In this document: piece by piece, positions 49,356 to 61,890 of the stretch
Numbering within the stretch: the stretch's first letter is position 1
How the letters are laid out: the number at the start of each line of letters is the position of its first letter
From: Sindora glabra
Lineage: Eukaryota > Streptophyta > Magnoliopsida > Fabales > Fabaceae
Length of the DNA stretch: 64,000 nt
NCBI GenBank assembly: GCA_020226215.1
Contig: CM035235.1
Location: forward strand, 4,477,151 to 4,541,150
Direction: 5' to 3'
Made by a program: the position numbers and the translations under genes
The notes under the pieces: generated by a model
Told to the model about the DNA's origin: nothing
Seen by the model: only the letters and a program-made list of their open reading frames with translations
Databases searched by the model: none

Positions 49356-49924
49356 ACATGATTAAAGTTTTTGAAATTGCATTTATGTATTTGTCTCGGT
49401 GTCATATAATTAGAAGCTAAACAACATTGAGCATGGTCTATTATGCAGGCTACTTAGATTGTTTTGGCTTCTGTTTGTTGGTTGTTGTGCACGGTATGGT
49501 AGTATTATCCCTTGTTGACTATTTTCTGTATGAAGGAAAAAAATGAAACTCTTTTATATCATGTAAGATTTATAATTTTTTGAAAACCTACTTTATGTAA
49601 AAAAAAATGTTTCTTTGAAATATTATTTGAAGGGTAATTTTATCATTTTCCAAAATATAAACTATGTGATTTTAGTCTCATAATTTAAAATGATTTATTT
49701 TAACCCTCTAAATAATAAATTTGTGCAATTTGTCTTTTTATTTGATTTTCAACAATTTCTGTTGATTTTTGTCAACTCTTGTTTAATTTCTAAGTATTTA
49801 TTGTATTATCTTTCATAAAAATTATATATATATTAATTTCATAGATAATTAACTCCTAATATGATTCAAATTTTCATATGCAATTAATTAATTTTATTCA
49901 AAATTTTTAAAATTTAGACAAAGA
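49356..49924. other. Unit 3 3' flank
   Basis: 49356-49650 is homologous to the 3' flanks of the other units; the rest is AT-rich. No gene. Confidence 0.5.
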
Positions 49925-52900
49925 TGTGATACATCAAAAAGAGTAAGAAAATTTAAGAAGGAATTTTAATTAAAAAGCTTCTAACCAGAAGCCTAGTAAC
50001 GTAATTAGGTAAAGTTTAAGTTTAGAGGCACATCAAGTTAAAATTTTTGTAAAAATTATATTAAATACTAATATGAGTTAAAATATAATTAAAAATATAA
50101 TACTAAGTTTAAGAAAATTGTGTAAAGGCCTAATATAAAATTAAGGCTTGGATAGTCCAAAAATGGTTAAGATAACCCAAAAATCTAGATATTAAGCCCA
50201 AATTTAAAATAAATCATCTTATTCATTTGGACTAATTTAGTTCAATATTTTTATGCCCAAATTTGATTTAATAAATTAAAAAATTAAGGCTTAAATAAAG
50301 CCCTAACTTATGGAGGAAGTCAACAGCACATTTGGTAAATAAGTAGAAAATTATGAGCATTTGTTAATATGCATTTCTAGACATTATATTTGGATAAATT
50401 TTAGTGATTTCGAGGAAATAATCTTCTCATTTTTATGTCCTAAAAACCGTGCAAGCATGTGCCTTTTATCATCAAAATTATAAAAAAAAAATACAAAAAA
50501 GGGTGGTTTATGAAGGAAGCCTTAGAATAAGGTTTTATATAAGGCTTTTGGGGGTATTTTTATAGAAATTCTTCTGCTCTTCTTTAGCCAAAACTAAGTT
50601 TTCTCTTAGGGTTTTCAATTTTCCAATAATTCCCAAGATTTTCTTCAAGTGGTTTCATCCAATTTTTGTAAGGTAATCTAAGTTTTCTTTCATCTTCTTC
50701 AAGTTTTCATAGTAATTTTCCCTTCAAAATTTCTAAAACTTAGTTTATTTTGGTAAACTTGCTGTTTTAAAAGGTTTTGAATAGTTAGATGATCAAGAAT
50801 TTAAGGTAAGTGACAATTATCTCTTGTTCTATTGAGTTTCCTCATGAAAGATAAAGAATTTGATGATATTTACCATTATGGATGCTAAACTGAATTATGG
50901 AACTGGATGGTTTGATTTTGTACTATATAAATATTAAAATGATGATATGATATCAGTATTTTAGTGTTAAGATGGGTAGAGAATATTTATTAAGTCTATC
51001 CTTAAGAGATGATAATAGGATTATATTGAGATTAAAAACAAAACTATCAAAGAAGGCTAATAGTGTGTTTTTATTTCTCTTTACAACCAAGGATTAGAAA
51101 ATATTAAAATTTTAATTTTTGGTATATTAGTGTTGCAAATAGTGTTAGAATAGGTGTGGAAAGAATTTGAAATTTTTGTAAAATTTTAGAGTTATAAAAA
51201 GTGAAGTTATATGGACTTTAGTTATAAGAATTCAAAATAGAATTTAGGATTCTATGTTCTAAAGTTTGGTGTTATTTGACCAAGAATTTGATTAAGAAAA
51301 ATTATATTAATTAATGTTCTTTAATTATAACATGATAGTAAACTTACATAAAAATTTGGTGATAATTAGAATTGATTTGAATGCCAAAAAAGCTCCTATT
51401 TCACAATAACTCCAAAACTACCCAAATTTGGCAACTTTACATTTTTGGTTTTGTATGAACAGTACAATGTGTTATTTTTGTGAAATAATTGAAGTTTTTC
51501 ATTATTTAGTATATTAAGGATGTTGTCTAAAAATTTGGTAATAACTAAAAGTGATTTAAATATTAAAAAAAGACTTTTATTGCAATTACTCATATGCTAC
51601 CTTATTTTGAAATTCATGATTTTGGTACTATGTGAATAGCATCTAAGAATGAAAAAATTGTAAGAAAATTTATGTAATGTTTATTAATATATTAAAAGTA
51701 TTAGATAAAATTTTGATAAAAATTCAAATTAATTTGAGAGCCTAAAAGGCATCACATAGCGAGAGTTTTCATACTACCTTACATGTTGAATGTTTAATAC
51801 TTCTTATTGAAAAATGTTGTAAGCAATAGAAATTTGTAATGCATTTGATGATATTTGAGTTATAAATTACTAGCTATTCAAAAGAATTAAGTATTATCAT
51901 TATTTTAATTAAAAAGATTGTATATCAACTTTAGATATAATGTCATGTGATAATGAAATCTGAATGCATATGAAAATGGTAAGAATTTATGGCATAATTG
52001 GTGTTCTAAACATACTTAATGAATTTGAAATGAGTAATTAATGCTATGGCTAACATCAAATTATTGCTCATCCTATACATGATTAATGGAGGGAGTTTTA
52101 CATCCTTCATAGAGAAAGAAAGGCATGGTAATGGTTGAAGGGATCGGGTTGGTAGCCTTGTACCTAGAGTGGTAAAGGCTAAGGCTGGATCAAAAATATA
52201 AAAAGAAATCTGTGTACCAATTATTATTCTCTTTAGCACACTTTATAAACATGATACATAAGAACTTTAAATTTAAGCAAATATTATTTTATACTATTGT
52301 ATTTTTTATTTATTAGGGCGAAAAATCTTAAAAAAAAGAGAGAAGAGTAATCATTCATTGATTATTTCTAATACTCATACACCTTCTATTGAACTTTTAT
52401 TTATAGATATGAAGCATAGATCTCCCAAAGATGATTGATACTTGTGTGACAATCTTCCCCTCATTTTTGGAACCTTACTTATAATATTTTTATAGTGTCC
52501 TAATTAGGAATTTTATTCTAATAGTATTTATGTATAAAGTTATGTTTTCAAAAATAGTATTTATGTATAATACTCACACTCCTTTTTTGTTGAACTTTTA
52601 TTTACAGATACAAAGCATGGATCTTCTAAGGATGACTGATCCCTATGCGATAATCTTCCTTTCACTTTCGGGAACCTTCCTTATAATATTTCTATAGTGT
52701 CCTAATTAGGAATTTTATTCTAATAGTATTTATGTATAAAGTTATATTTTCAAAAATTTTGTACTCTTGTATAAGTATCATTTGATATGTATAAATTATG
52801 TTTTGAATTTTTTTATGCCCACACAAGTAAAAATTATTTTCTATAAGTGCTTGTTTGTACTTTTAGTAGAATTATAAAAGTAGATGAGTAGAAATATCTT

Positions 52901-52988
52901 AAAGGCTTATAAAGATAACTAATTAATATATTAAAATTAGTCAAGTATCTTTATACTAGTCACAATATTTGAGAATCAAGCTATGACA
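49925..52988. mobile_element. Probable solo LTR of about 3.06 kb
   Basis: Begins TGTGATACATC and ends GCTATGACA, with near-matching 5-base flanks AAAGA/AAAAA. There is no internal retrotransposon coding region. A promoter-like stretch with TTTTATATAAGG at about 50530 is followed by a pyrimidine-rich leader (TCTTCTGCTCTTCTTTAGCC), and a 198-bp tandem duplication lies near the right end. These are features of very long gypsy-type LTRs. The borders are my best reading and there is no second LTR to confirm them. Confidence 0.42.
52371..52768. repeat. 198-bp tandem duplication
   Basis: Two diverged copies, each starting near TAATACTCA(T/C)AC and containing GTGTCCTAATTAGGAATTTT and TATTTATGTATAAAGTTAT. 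It lies inside the probable solo LTR. Confidence 0.85.
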
Positions 52989-52993
52989 AAAAA

Positions 52994-53437
52994 TTTACTT
53001 TCATACTTACATAAAAGTCATTTCAAATTAATATAAAGGAAATATTAAGTTAACATAATCTTGTGAGATTAAGAAATTAATGAAAATTAAAATGAAAGAT
53101 CAAAATTGCACTAATTTATAATTTAAGAAAATTAAAATAGATTATTTTAAATTTAAGTGTTGTCTCCCACAAATAGCTAATGTTAATAACTAATAAATTA
53201 ACTAATTGTATAAGAAGTATTTTATAAAATTAGTTGTAAAATTAACTAAAATTATAAAATAATGTAAAAAGATATATTAATAAAAATAAATATATAACTT
53301 TAAATAATTTATATTAACAAAATATATGAATTATAAATTAATTAAAAAATTTAAAGAACTAATAATTTCTAGGTTATAAATTATTCATAATAACTTATTA
53401 AATCTAAACTTGTTTTTTTTAACATTTTCATTATGTG
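52994..53437. other. AT-rich junction before unit 4
   Basis: No gene. The homology to the DUF4220/DUF594 gene begins abruptly at about 53438. Confidence 0.6.
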
Positions 53438-55081
53438 CCATCACTAGTACGCTTGTGGTGACTACTATGACAAGAATAGTGGTGAATACAAGGATATGAA
53501 CCCACAGCTGACTGCATTTTGGGCTCCATTTTTTCTGGTACACCTTGGTGGTCCAGACGCAATTACTGCGTATTCATTGGAAGACAATGAGTTGTGGCCA
53601 AGGTACTTGGTCAGTTTGGTGGTCCCAACAGGTGTGACTATTTACGTAATTCTAGTGTCTTGGAACAACACTAGTTCTCTTTCTTATCTCAGCATTCCCA
53701 TGCTTATAGTTGGGTTTATCAAGTATGGGGAGAGGATCTGGTCTCTTTACTCTGCGAATATCGACCATCTTCATGATTCTATGCTTTCATGGAAAAGTGA
53801 TACTTCTCGTAATAATTTTATTGCTTATGCCGAATTTTCTTCGTTCATGGATGTCTTTATAATCCCTTTTGTGGATCTGGTGTTGACTCCAAGTGAAATA
53901 ATTGATCTACAATGGGATCGTCATCATCTTTCTGCTTATGAAAAAGCCAAGAGACGACTGGGATTGATGTATGAAATTTTCTACCCAAGGCTTTTTCAAT
54001 ATATAACTCTTGGGGATACATTTTAAGGTTGTTCTCATACTGGACATTATTTTCAATAAAATCAATAAGGAGTATTCCGTACTTGATCGTGTTATCACCT
54101 ACTTGTTGTTGGTGGAAGCACTGATATTGGAAATCTATGCATTAATGATGCTACTTCGCTCACGTTGGTTCCTTTGGCGTTCGATGCATTTTAATAAATT
54201 CCAGATTCTTTGTGCACTGTGTTGTCATCTGTTATGGACATCATCGGAAGAATCAGAGTTGAAATTATCGTTTGGACAGATTAACCTTTTAACTTCAGTG
54301 CGCAATGAAAAAAAGAACCTTTCTTTTAATTTCTTATTAGCAAAGAAATTACGAGATGTCGCCAATGTTGGCCAATGTGAGATCTCTTCTGATCTACTAC
54401 AAATGATCTCCAATTACTACAAGAAGTTAGCAAAGGAAATGCAGTCAACTTTTCCAGGCAGGTCTAGACCTGGATATAGACATCATGGGAGCAATCATTT
54501 GAAAGTACCTATAGCAAGTAATCTCGAATTTCACAGAGCCATTATTACTTGGCACATTGTTACAGATCTCTGTTATTACCATGATGAGCATCAATCTTCA
54601 ACATCAAAGAATGAGAGCAAGAATCTCTCTGATTACATGTTCTATCTCTTAATAAAATGCCGTCATATGTTGCCAGTGGGGTCTGGGTTGGTCACTTTAA
54701 AAGACACGTATGAGGAAGTCAAGAAACATTCTCAGAAAAAAGATATAGGAGAAGTTTGCAGGGATATGCTTCAATTCAACCCAAATACTCTAATATATAT
54801 ATAACATAACAAAGCAAGAAAGTAGATCTGTATTGTCTTATGCTTGTATTATTGCAAGAGAACTGTTGAAGGATGACCAGCGCAATAGAGAGGAAATGTG
54901 GAAGTTATTAGAAGAATTGTGGATTGAGATTTTGATCTACGCCAGTGGCCATTGCAGAGTTAATAACCATGCTCAACAGCTCAGAAGAGGGGTAGAGCTT
55001 CTCTCTGTTCTCCGCCTCTTTCAACCTCGTCTTAATGTGTTGGAGCAATATCCAGAAATACTTGATGAAGAGGTAAGCTGA
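53438..55081 (+). pseudogene. Unit 4 DUF4220/DUF594 gene, 5'-truncated and broken
   Basis: Homology starts at the codon for about residue 81 of the unit 3 protein, so the N-terminus and promoter are missing. Frame breaks: two extra bases near 53454; a one-base loss near 53987 followed by a loss of about 25 bp near 54030; and a break near 54795 (TATATATATAACATAAC) shared with unit 2. The longest frame (54010-54804) carries a segment of about 20 residues (FNKFQILCALCCHLLW) found only in units 2 and 4. The end is intact: DUF594 block, then GAG with GTAAGC TGA at 55070-55081. Confidence 0.87.
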
Positions 55082-55820
55082 TAGATATTTACATCAATTA
55101 GTTAAGAAATAACATACAAATAATCTTTTTTCCAGCCCAATATCACATAGATCCACAATTATTTAACTTAACTATGCAGTGAGAAGTCTGAAAGCATATA
55201 ATAACAAATTAATTAATATATTGTTGTAATCAAATACTCTTAAATTAATTGACATAGCTTTGTTATAATTGCCACTATTTAATCATTATGCATTCTTCTA
55301 CTTCTTCAAACTAACCATTAATTTTCTTAAATTTTCAAAATTTGTGAGTATAATGAATGTGATTATAACTTACTATATTGAACTATCAATAAATGACTTA
55401 TTTATATTTGCTTAAAAAAGGTAACAAGTTAAATTAAATTTTTTAAACTTTATAAACAAATCAATATTTACGAAAATTTCAGCTTATAAATAGAACTCAT
55501 GCCAAAAAGTTTTAGAACAAACTTAACTTAATTATGTAAAAATGTGGTTTAAGTTGACTCATTTCCAACCTTAATCGTAAGATATAAACAATCTCTCATT
55601 GCTTTCAAATTCTATAGCCCAGTCACAGTGGAAGTCATCAGTATAAAAAATGGGGATAGTTTCATATTTTCGATCATCATTTATTAGGAAGCTTATGGCA
55701 AAGACAATATGACTTAAAATTTAGGTGATAATCTATAAAGTATTTTATGTTTCAAAGAAATTTCAATTAGGTATCTTCTGACATGTGATTGCCTCTTTAA
55801 AATTTATTCATTTTGAATAG

Positions 55821-56033
55821 AAAAAGGAGGTGCTTGCATGTCGTTTATCAGGCCAAATTGTTGCAAGTTGGTTCTCGGAATGTGCACGATCTTTAGAGGA
55901 AGCAACCACTCTTCAAAGAGGCATCCCTCAACATGCTCTTGGAGTTTTCCCTCGGGAACATCATTTGATGCCTACAGAAAAGGAGTTATTTCAGAAACGC
56001 TGCATAACTCTTGGTGGTGAAGTTGCTGAGAAA
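55821..56033 (+). pseudogene. Unit 4 FtsH-like exon (M41 start), open
   Basis: 71 open codons in phase 0 between acceptor AG (55819-55820) and donor GT (56034). It is the most complete of the three copies: KEVLACRLSGQIVASWFSE, then TTLQRGIPQHALGVFPREHH, then LMPTEKELFQKRCITLGGEV. This follows PRG-x-ALGF...LMTKEQLF...C.TLGGR of FTSH3/FTSH10 almost step by step. HEXXH is again RLSGQ. The exon itself is undamaged, but the gene copy it belongs to is broken. Confidence 0.62.
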
Positions 56034-56430
56034 GTAGTTTTATTAAGCCAATTATTTACCTGTCCTAGTTTTTACGAACAACCGAGGACCTTTTGGGAAG
56101 TTCATTTTTGGTTTAAGTTTATATATACAACACTTTTTAGTAGAACCTACTGATACATAAATTGATACATTATATTTTATTGACCAGTTAAGACGGTGAG
56201 TTTGATAATTATGTAGAAAATATAAAACTTAAAAAAACTTATGTACTTCTATTTAATTCATTTTAAATTAATTAAAAATTGTACTGAATAAATTAAATAA
56301 AATACATATATTTTTGAAAAATCTACGCTTCCAAAGCAAATGCCTAATACTATTCTCATCACTGCAGTATCCCTCTAGCACCGAAAAAAGAGCACACTTC
56401 ACTTCTCAAGAAGGTAGGATTACAATCAAC

Positions 56431-56612
56431 CTAGGCCTTATTTGATTTTTTGGAAAATAATTTTTCAATGAATATCATTATAAAATATTAAAATAATAAT
56501 TTGATAGAGAATAATTTTATTTTAAAAAAAAGAAAAATATTTCTCTCTATTATTATGATTTTATATATCATTTTTTTTAAAAAAAATCTGCCGATAAAAC
56601 AAACAGAGCTTT
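56431..56612. mobile_element. MITE, shortened copy in unit 4 intron
   Basis: Same family as 12636-12901, starting CTAGGCCTTATTTG and ending AAACAAACAGAGCTTTAG. About 85 bp shorter than the unit 1 copy. Confidence 0.5.
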
Positions 56613-56866
56613 AGTGAGAGGAATGAAAATGTAAGAATTTCTATTAATTTCAAAAAAGATATCAAAAGATTTTCTCAGTAACACATCTTAACTATTTATC
56701 AGAATTTCAAACTCTTTCTTGCCCATATCATTAAAAAGTGAAAATGAATACTAACTATATATGATTTTTTTTTTCCTTTTTTGTCCGAAGAATTCAATTA
56801 TTCAAGTGAAACATTAATAATACTCTTTCTCTATCAGCTTCTACTAATCTTTTATCTTGGATTTAG

Positions 56867-57034
56867 ATTTTACTCGGAGGTATTCATCGGATTTCACGTC
56901 TTATCCCAAATTACAACCTTTGGGACAAAGACTATGCATTATCAGTGGAAAGCTTCCCGGCTGGCCTTGAAGACCATGCAGTAAAGTTGATAGAAAAACA
57001 TAAAGAGAAAATAGCCCAGAAGACTGTTTTTTAG
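56867..57034 (+). pseudogene. Unit 4 FtsH-like C-terminal exon, truncated
   Basis: Starts after acceptor TTTAG (56865-56866) with ILLGG in phase 0. It runs 55 codons through SFPAGLEDHAVKLIEKHKEK and stops at TAG (57032-57034) where the helix KEVIHKEEL should follow. About 40 residues of the C-terminus are deleted; a trace (ITEVGT-like) reappears at about 57045. Non-functional. Confidence 0.58.
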
Positions 57035-57150
57035 ATCTTCGGGGACAGAAGTTGGAACCTTTTATTCTGCAAATGAACACGAGTAACGCTTTTGTAATTG
57101 CATTTATGCATTTGTCGCGGTGTCATATAATTAGAAGGTAAACAACATGT

Positions 57151-57284
57151 AAAGCATAATTTGATAATTTAAAAATGAAAACAAACAGGCCCAGCGAACG
57201 CAGAACCTCTTATTTTTCTTGAGTCTCAGAAGCACACACTTAAAAAAAGTCAGACCCACACACACATACGAAAACAACAATACC
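57151..57284. other. Foreign insert in unit 4 3' flank, left part
   Basis: Sequence absent from the matching place in the other units (after AACAACAT). It adjoins the hemopexin-like fragment and was probably brought in with it. No frame recognised. Confidence 0.45.
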
Positions 57285-57692
57285 TTGAATATATAGGCTT
57301 ATACTTTAAATATGTACACAATAACAAATAAATGCATGGATATAATCCCTTTGAATATATAGGATTCGTATTGTTCATCTTGTTCATGATCATCTTGAGA
57401 GTGATGATGAAAGTCAATCCCTTTGAATATATAGGCTTCGTCCTCCCTATGAGAAGCGAAAGTGGCATCAATTCCGCTTACAATGGATGGCAATGCAACG
57501 AGCATCGTCGGAGCTGTAGTTTATCAGAGCATACTGAATTCCTCTGAACAGGTAAGCTTCATTTGTAGCAGTTGCTTTGAATCCAGAATCTATGTCCTTC
57601 TCAAACACCATATTTTTGAAGAAAGGGAACATGGTTTTGATTGGCATGGGTCCTTTGAGGATCTTGTCGTCTGTGGTTCCAGGAGCATAGCG
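57285..57692 (-). pseudogene. Fragment of a hemopexin/albumin-2-like gene
   Basis: The minus strand from 57692 reads RYAPGTTDDKILKGPMPIKT, then MFPFFKNMVFEKDIDSGFKA and NEAYLFRGIQYALINY. A frameshift follows, and then GIDATFASHREDEAYIFKG. This is the repeat pattern of plant hemopexin-fold seed albumins (PA2/albumin-2): (I/V)F..GID.AF.S...EAY.F.G..Y..I.Y. A TGA and the frameshift separate the two halves. The downstream part degenerates into copies of a unit whose minus strand reads CCTATATATTCAAAGG (57286-57301, 57349-57366, 57418-57434). Both ends of the gene are missing. It lies in antisense in the unit 4 3' flank, replacing about 58 bp. Confidence 0.72.
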
Positions 57693-58225
57693 TAAGGTGT
57701 GGTAGTATTATTCCCAGTTGACTGTTTTCTGTGTGAAGGGAAAAAAAAATGACACTCTTTTATATGGAGTAAGATTTATATTTTGATAAAATCCACTTTA
57801 TGTAAAAAAAAAAAAAAGAAGTGTCTTTGAAATATTTTTTGAAGAGTAATTTTATCATTTTCATTTAAGCAATCACAACCAGGTTCCCAAAGGAAATAAA
57901 TAATTGGAGAAATACTTACAAGGGGTAGCAAGTCAATGATGATATTGGCTTGAGTTCTGGGGCAATTTCAAAGAATGATTATATCCGGTGACCGAAACTC
58001 ACCTCATGGATTTAAATTTATATATTTAATTTTGAAATTTAGGATTATAGTTTAATAATATACTAAAATTTTCACCTTTAGTTTTTGAGAAATTTTTTTA
58101 TATATTTTACATAGTAAAAATTGTAATTTTTATATAAGAGAAAAAAAATTTATGCTTTATATTAATGAAATTGTAACTTTTTTATGTAATTGTTGTGCAT
58201 TGAATCCATTCAAAATGAAAATAAT

Positions 58226-58227
<2 letters not shown>
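57693..58227. other. Unit 4 3' flank
   Basis: Homologous to about 13546-13800 and 16000-16560 of unit 1. Non-coding. Confidence 0.6.

Positions 58228-58258
<31 letters not shown>
58228..58258. repeat. (TA)n microsatellite
   Basis: About 15 TA units followed by (CATA)3. It is adjacent to the end of the unit homology. Confidence 0.95.
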
Positions 58259-58263
<5 letters not shown>

Positions 58264-59598
58264 CATACATTAAAGTAAATTATTAATTCTATTATTATAA
58301 AAAAAGAAATTAAGTAATAAAAAATTTTAATAACAAGAATTATAAATTATTTAATATATATCTATATATTATATATTAATTATAATATTCTAATTTCTTA
58401 TTTTATTAAAATAAGTATCATTCCTATGATTCGTTATGTATTAATTTATCATTTTTTCTTAACGAATACTATGTTACGATGAGCCACGTTCATGCAATCA
58501 ATCTTTTTTCAATGAATGTTGCATTTTAGTGAATCATACTTGCACAATTAGTACAAAAAATAATTTTATTATTTATATATAATAATTTATATTAAATTGA
58601 GAAAAAAATTTCTTAATTTTTTCTTCCATTTATTGAATTTTCATAATCTTTCTGATTTTTTTAATTTACTAAATTTTCTAATTTTCATGTGCTTTCTACC
58701 TCTTTGAAATAATTTCCATGATTTCTTTTTTCTATTTATTATATTTTCATAATCTCTCTAATATTAATCACATTTGAATTGAATTAATAATTTTAATTAA
58801 ACTAAAAGCTAAAAATTTTAATTAAAAAATTAAATTAGGCTCAAAATTAATAATTATCCAAAAAATTAATTGATTAAACTATGTAAATGGTCAACTCATA
58901 ATTTTTTATTTTAAATAAATTAGTAATTTACAGATATTAATTAATGATTAAGTCATATTTTCTTGTGTGAAATTTTTAAATTTCATTAGTGTTAAATTTT
59001 CCATAAATTTTATAAGTAGGGTACATAAGATGAAAATTTAATTTTAATTATTTTAATATAGTCATTTAATAATTAATATGAATAATATATTTATATTAAA
59101 AAAAATTTAATTATTTACTCCCCCATTTATTTTTATATGTCATTAAGATAAATGCTTAAGAATTAAAGATGATAATTCTTAACTGCAATTTTAGTTCAAA
59201 TACTACTATTAATATAGTATTAAACAAAGTTCATCAAAATTTATAATTTTATGTAAGTTTAAGCTTAACTTTTAATCCTCAAACAATTCCTCTTCTTTAA
59301 AAATAGTTGAAAAGATCTATTTATAATAAGTAAATTAATAATATTTTTAAATTAATTTAAATATAATATCTTTTGATTAATTAATAAAAATATTTGCAAC
59401 CATATTAATTCATACTTGAAGAAGTATTTTAAAATTTATGAATTATTCAATGTAAATTTCATTTTATATCTTTATTTTTAAGGAATACTTGATCAATAAC
59501 ATAAAATTATCAACTGATACATTTATTGAAATATTAACTTTTGGCTAAGTAAAATTGTAACCCCTATATTGTAGGGTTATTATGTAATGTGTCTATAT
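58259..59598. other. AT-rich intergenic sequence
   Basis: No gene or transposon end recognised. Confidence 0.5.
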
Positions 59599-61890
59599 AA
59601 TATCAAATATTACAATACTCTCAAAAGTGCCACCATATAATTAGAAAGCTACCAAAAATAGTTAGCTTGCTTAACAGTAGTAGATTGAATCTCAAAATAT
59701 TTCAAGTTTGATAAGAAATTTTGAGTTCGAACTTTAGAAGTGTTTTTTATTGGAAGAGATTTATCATCTATATATTGTGGGTAGAAATAATCTTTGAGGA
59801 TGGTGTTAATGACACACCTTAAACAAATTTCCATGAACAATCTTATGAATTATTTTTGTGCAGATAAGTTTTCAAAATCTTGATTCATTATATTGTTCTC
59901 GTATCTTCATATATTCATTATAAGTTTTCAACAATCTTAGACGAATTCACTTATTTATATTCTCTCAGCATATTGTTCCACATCTGCACTGCTAGTTCTG
60001 GTATTTGCTGTTTATCTCCATATATTCTTTGATTTCTAATAAATCGTTTTATTTAGAGAATAAATACAAACAACTAGAAATTATTATTGGTTAGCTATTT
60101 TATATTATTTGATCCCATACACGTTAATTTAGATCACTTGAAATTTTTGTTTCATGATTGACTTTATTCGTGAATGGAAGAATCATGTAAGAAATCTAAT
60201 TTTTAATCTTGTGTAAATTTTAAGATATTATAAAAATAAAATTAATACAGAATCATACAGAATCATACATTTATCATGGATTTAATTTTTCTAAACATGA
60301 TAATATTTAAATAAATATTATAGATATCGATCTTTCTCTTCTTTTTCTAGAATATGTGGTTCTCAATGAAACAAGCCAGTAATTACGTTAGGTTAAGAGT
60401 GGAGAGGAAACTTAATTAATATAAATAAAATTTATTAGACTTTCCCATTATAGGATAACAAATGTATAGGCTTATACTTTAACCGCTAAACATATTAACT
60501 CAAAATCAAGTATTCATAAAATCAAATAATAAAACACTTTAACAAATTGGGTTTCAAAAAATAAAAACTTCTTTAATAATTGTTCTACCAATTTATTAAA
60601 AAAATAAAATATCTATAATTAATGGTGGCACATACAAAAATTCTAACATTCTTCCACTTAAGCAATATTAATTGTAAAGGTTTTATTTTTAAAACATTTT
60701 ATATAAAAATGATTCTCAAGCTAAACAAAAAAATTTAAAATACATTATCATAATTTTTAAAACATACCATCCAAGAGATAATACCTGAAACACAACTCAC
60801 ATTTAAATAACTAATAATATCAAATCATGGTAGTAATTGTATTATCATCAATACAAAACTTTTCATGGTTACATATATTATCATCTACTTAAATATAATT
60901 ATTAATGTGAAAGTATAGTAAGAAAAATAGCATCAAAAGCATAATCTAATAAAACATACTATCTTTCAATTCAATCCTTGACAATTTCTATATAGCAAAC
61001 TTAATAATGAGGTAAAGAAATCTTCTATCAATAATAAATTTAATTGTCTCAAAATTTCAAAATAGTGTCAATTAAGAGATAAACATCAAATACAAGAGTT
61101 AGTGATTGATAGGACTTAATGACTGATACTGAATCCTAATTCTCGTAAATCTATTTGCTAAAATGTCTCCAAATTTCAAAATAATATCAACTAAAAGATA
61201 ATTATATAACTCAAGAACTAATGATTAATATTAAATCTTATCTTAATCCTTATAAATCTATTATCAAAATATGTCAAAGTTTAAAAATGGTGTCAACTAA
61301 GAGATAAATACATATATCAAGAACTAACAATAAACACTAAATCTTAGTAAGGTATCATATAAAGTAACATATTAAATTTGATACATAAGTTTTATCAAGG
61401 CAAAGGCTCATTATTTAAATATGGTGCTCATAAAAGACCATATATAAAAGCTCTAGAGCTTACGACTAGCACTAAGTCTTAGTCTTAATAATTATAATAA
61501 TTAGTAGATTTCATAATATGAATATACATATACTAATATAGAAATTATAAATTGCATATTTAAATGCACAATAATGTACTAATATGATCAAGAAAAAATA
61601 TGATAATCATACACAAAATAAATATCAACAAATTATGGATGCAAGTAACTTGTGTAACAATAAATATATTATAATTATGAATTGAGATGAAAGATTCTAT
61701 AATATATAATATAGAACTCTCATTAATTAAGCATACTATAAGAAAATAAAATTAAACACCCATATATCAACAAGCTTCTAAAATATCTTACAAACATAAG
61801 AACCTTGGTTTGAGGAAAAAAAATTCAATTCCACATGCATATCTCAATTGTATGTAAAATTATAATTTTTCAAATCACCAATTTGATATG
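59599..61890. repeat. Duplicated block B, counterpart of 18221-25170
   Basis: Colinear with 18221-18515 joined to 23021-25170, without the CACTA insertion. Non-coding. It proves where the CACTA element entered and shows that units 1 and 4 were copied with their 3' surroundings. Confidence 0.8.
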
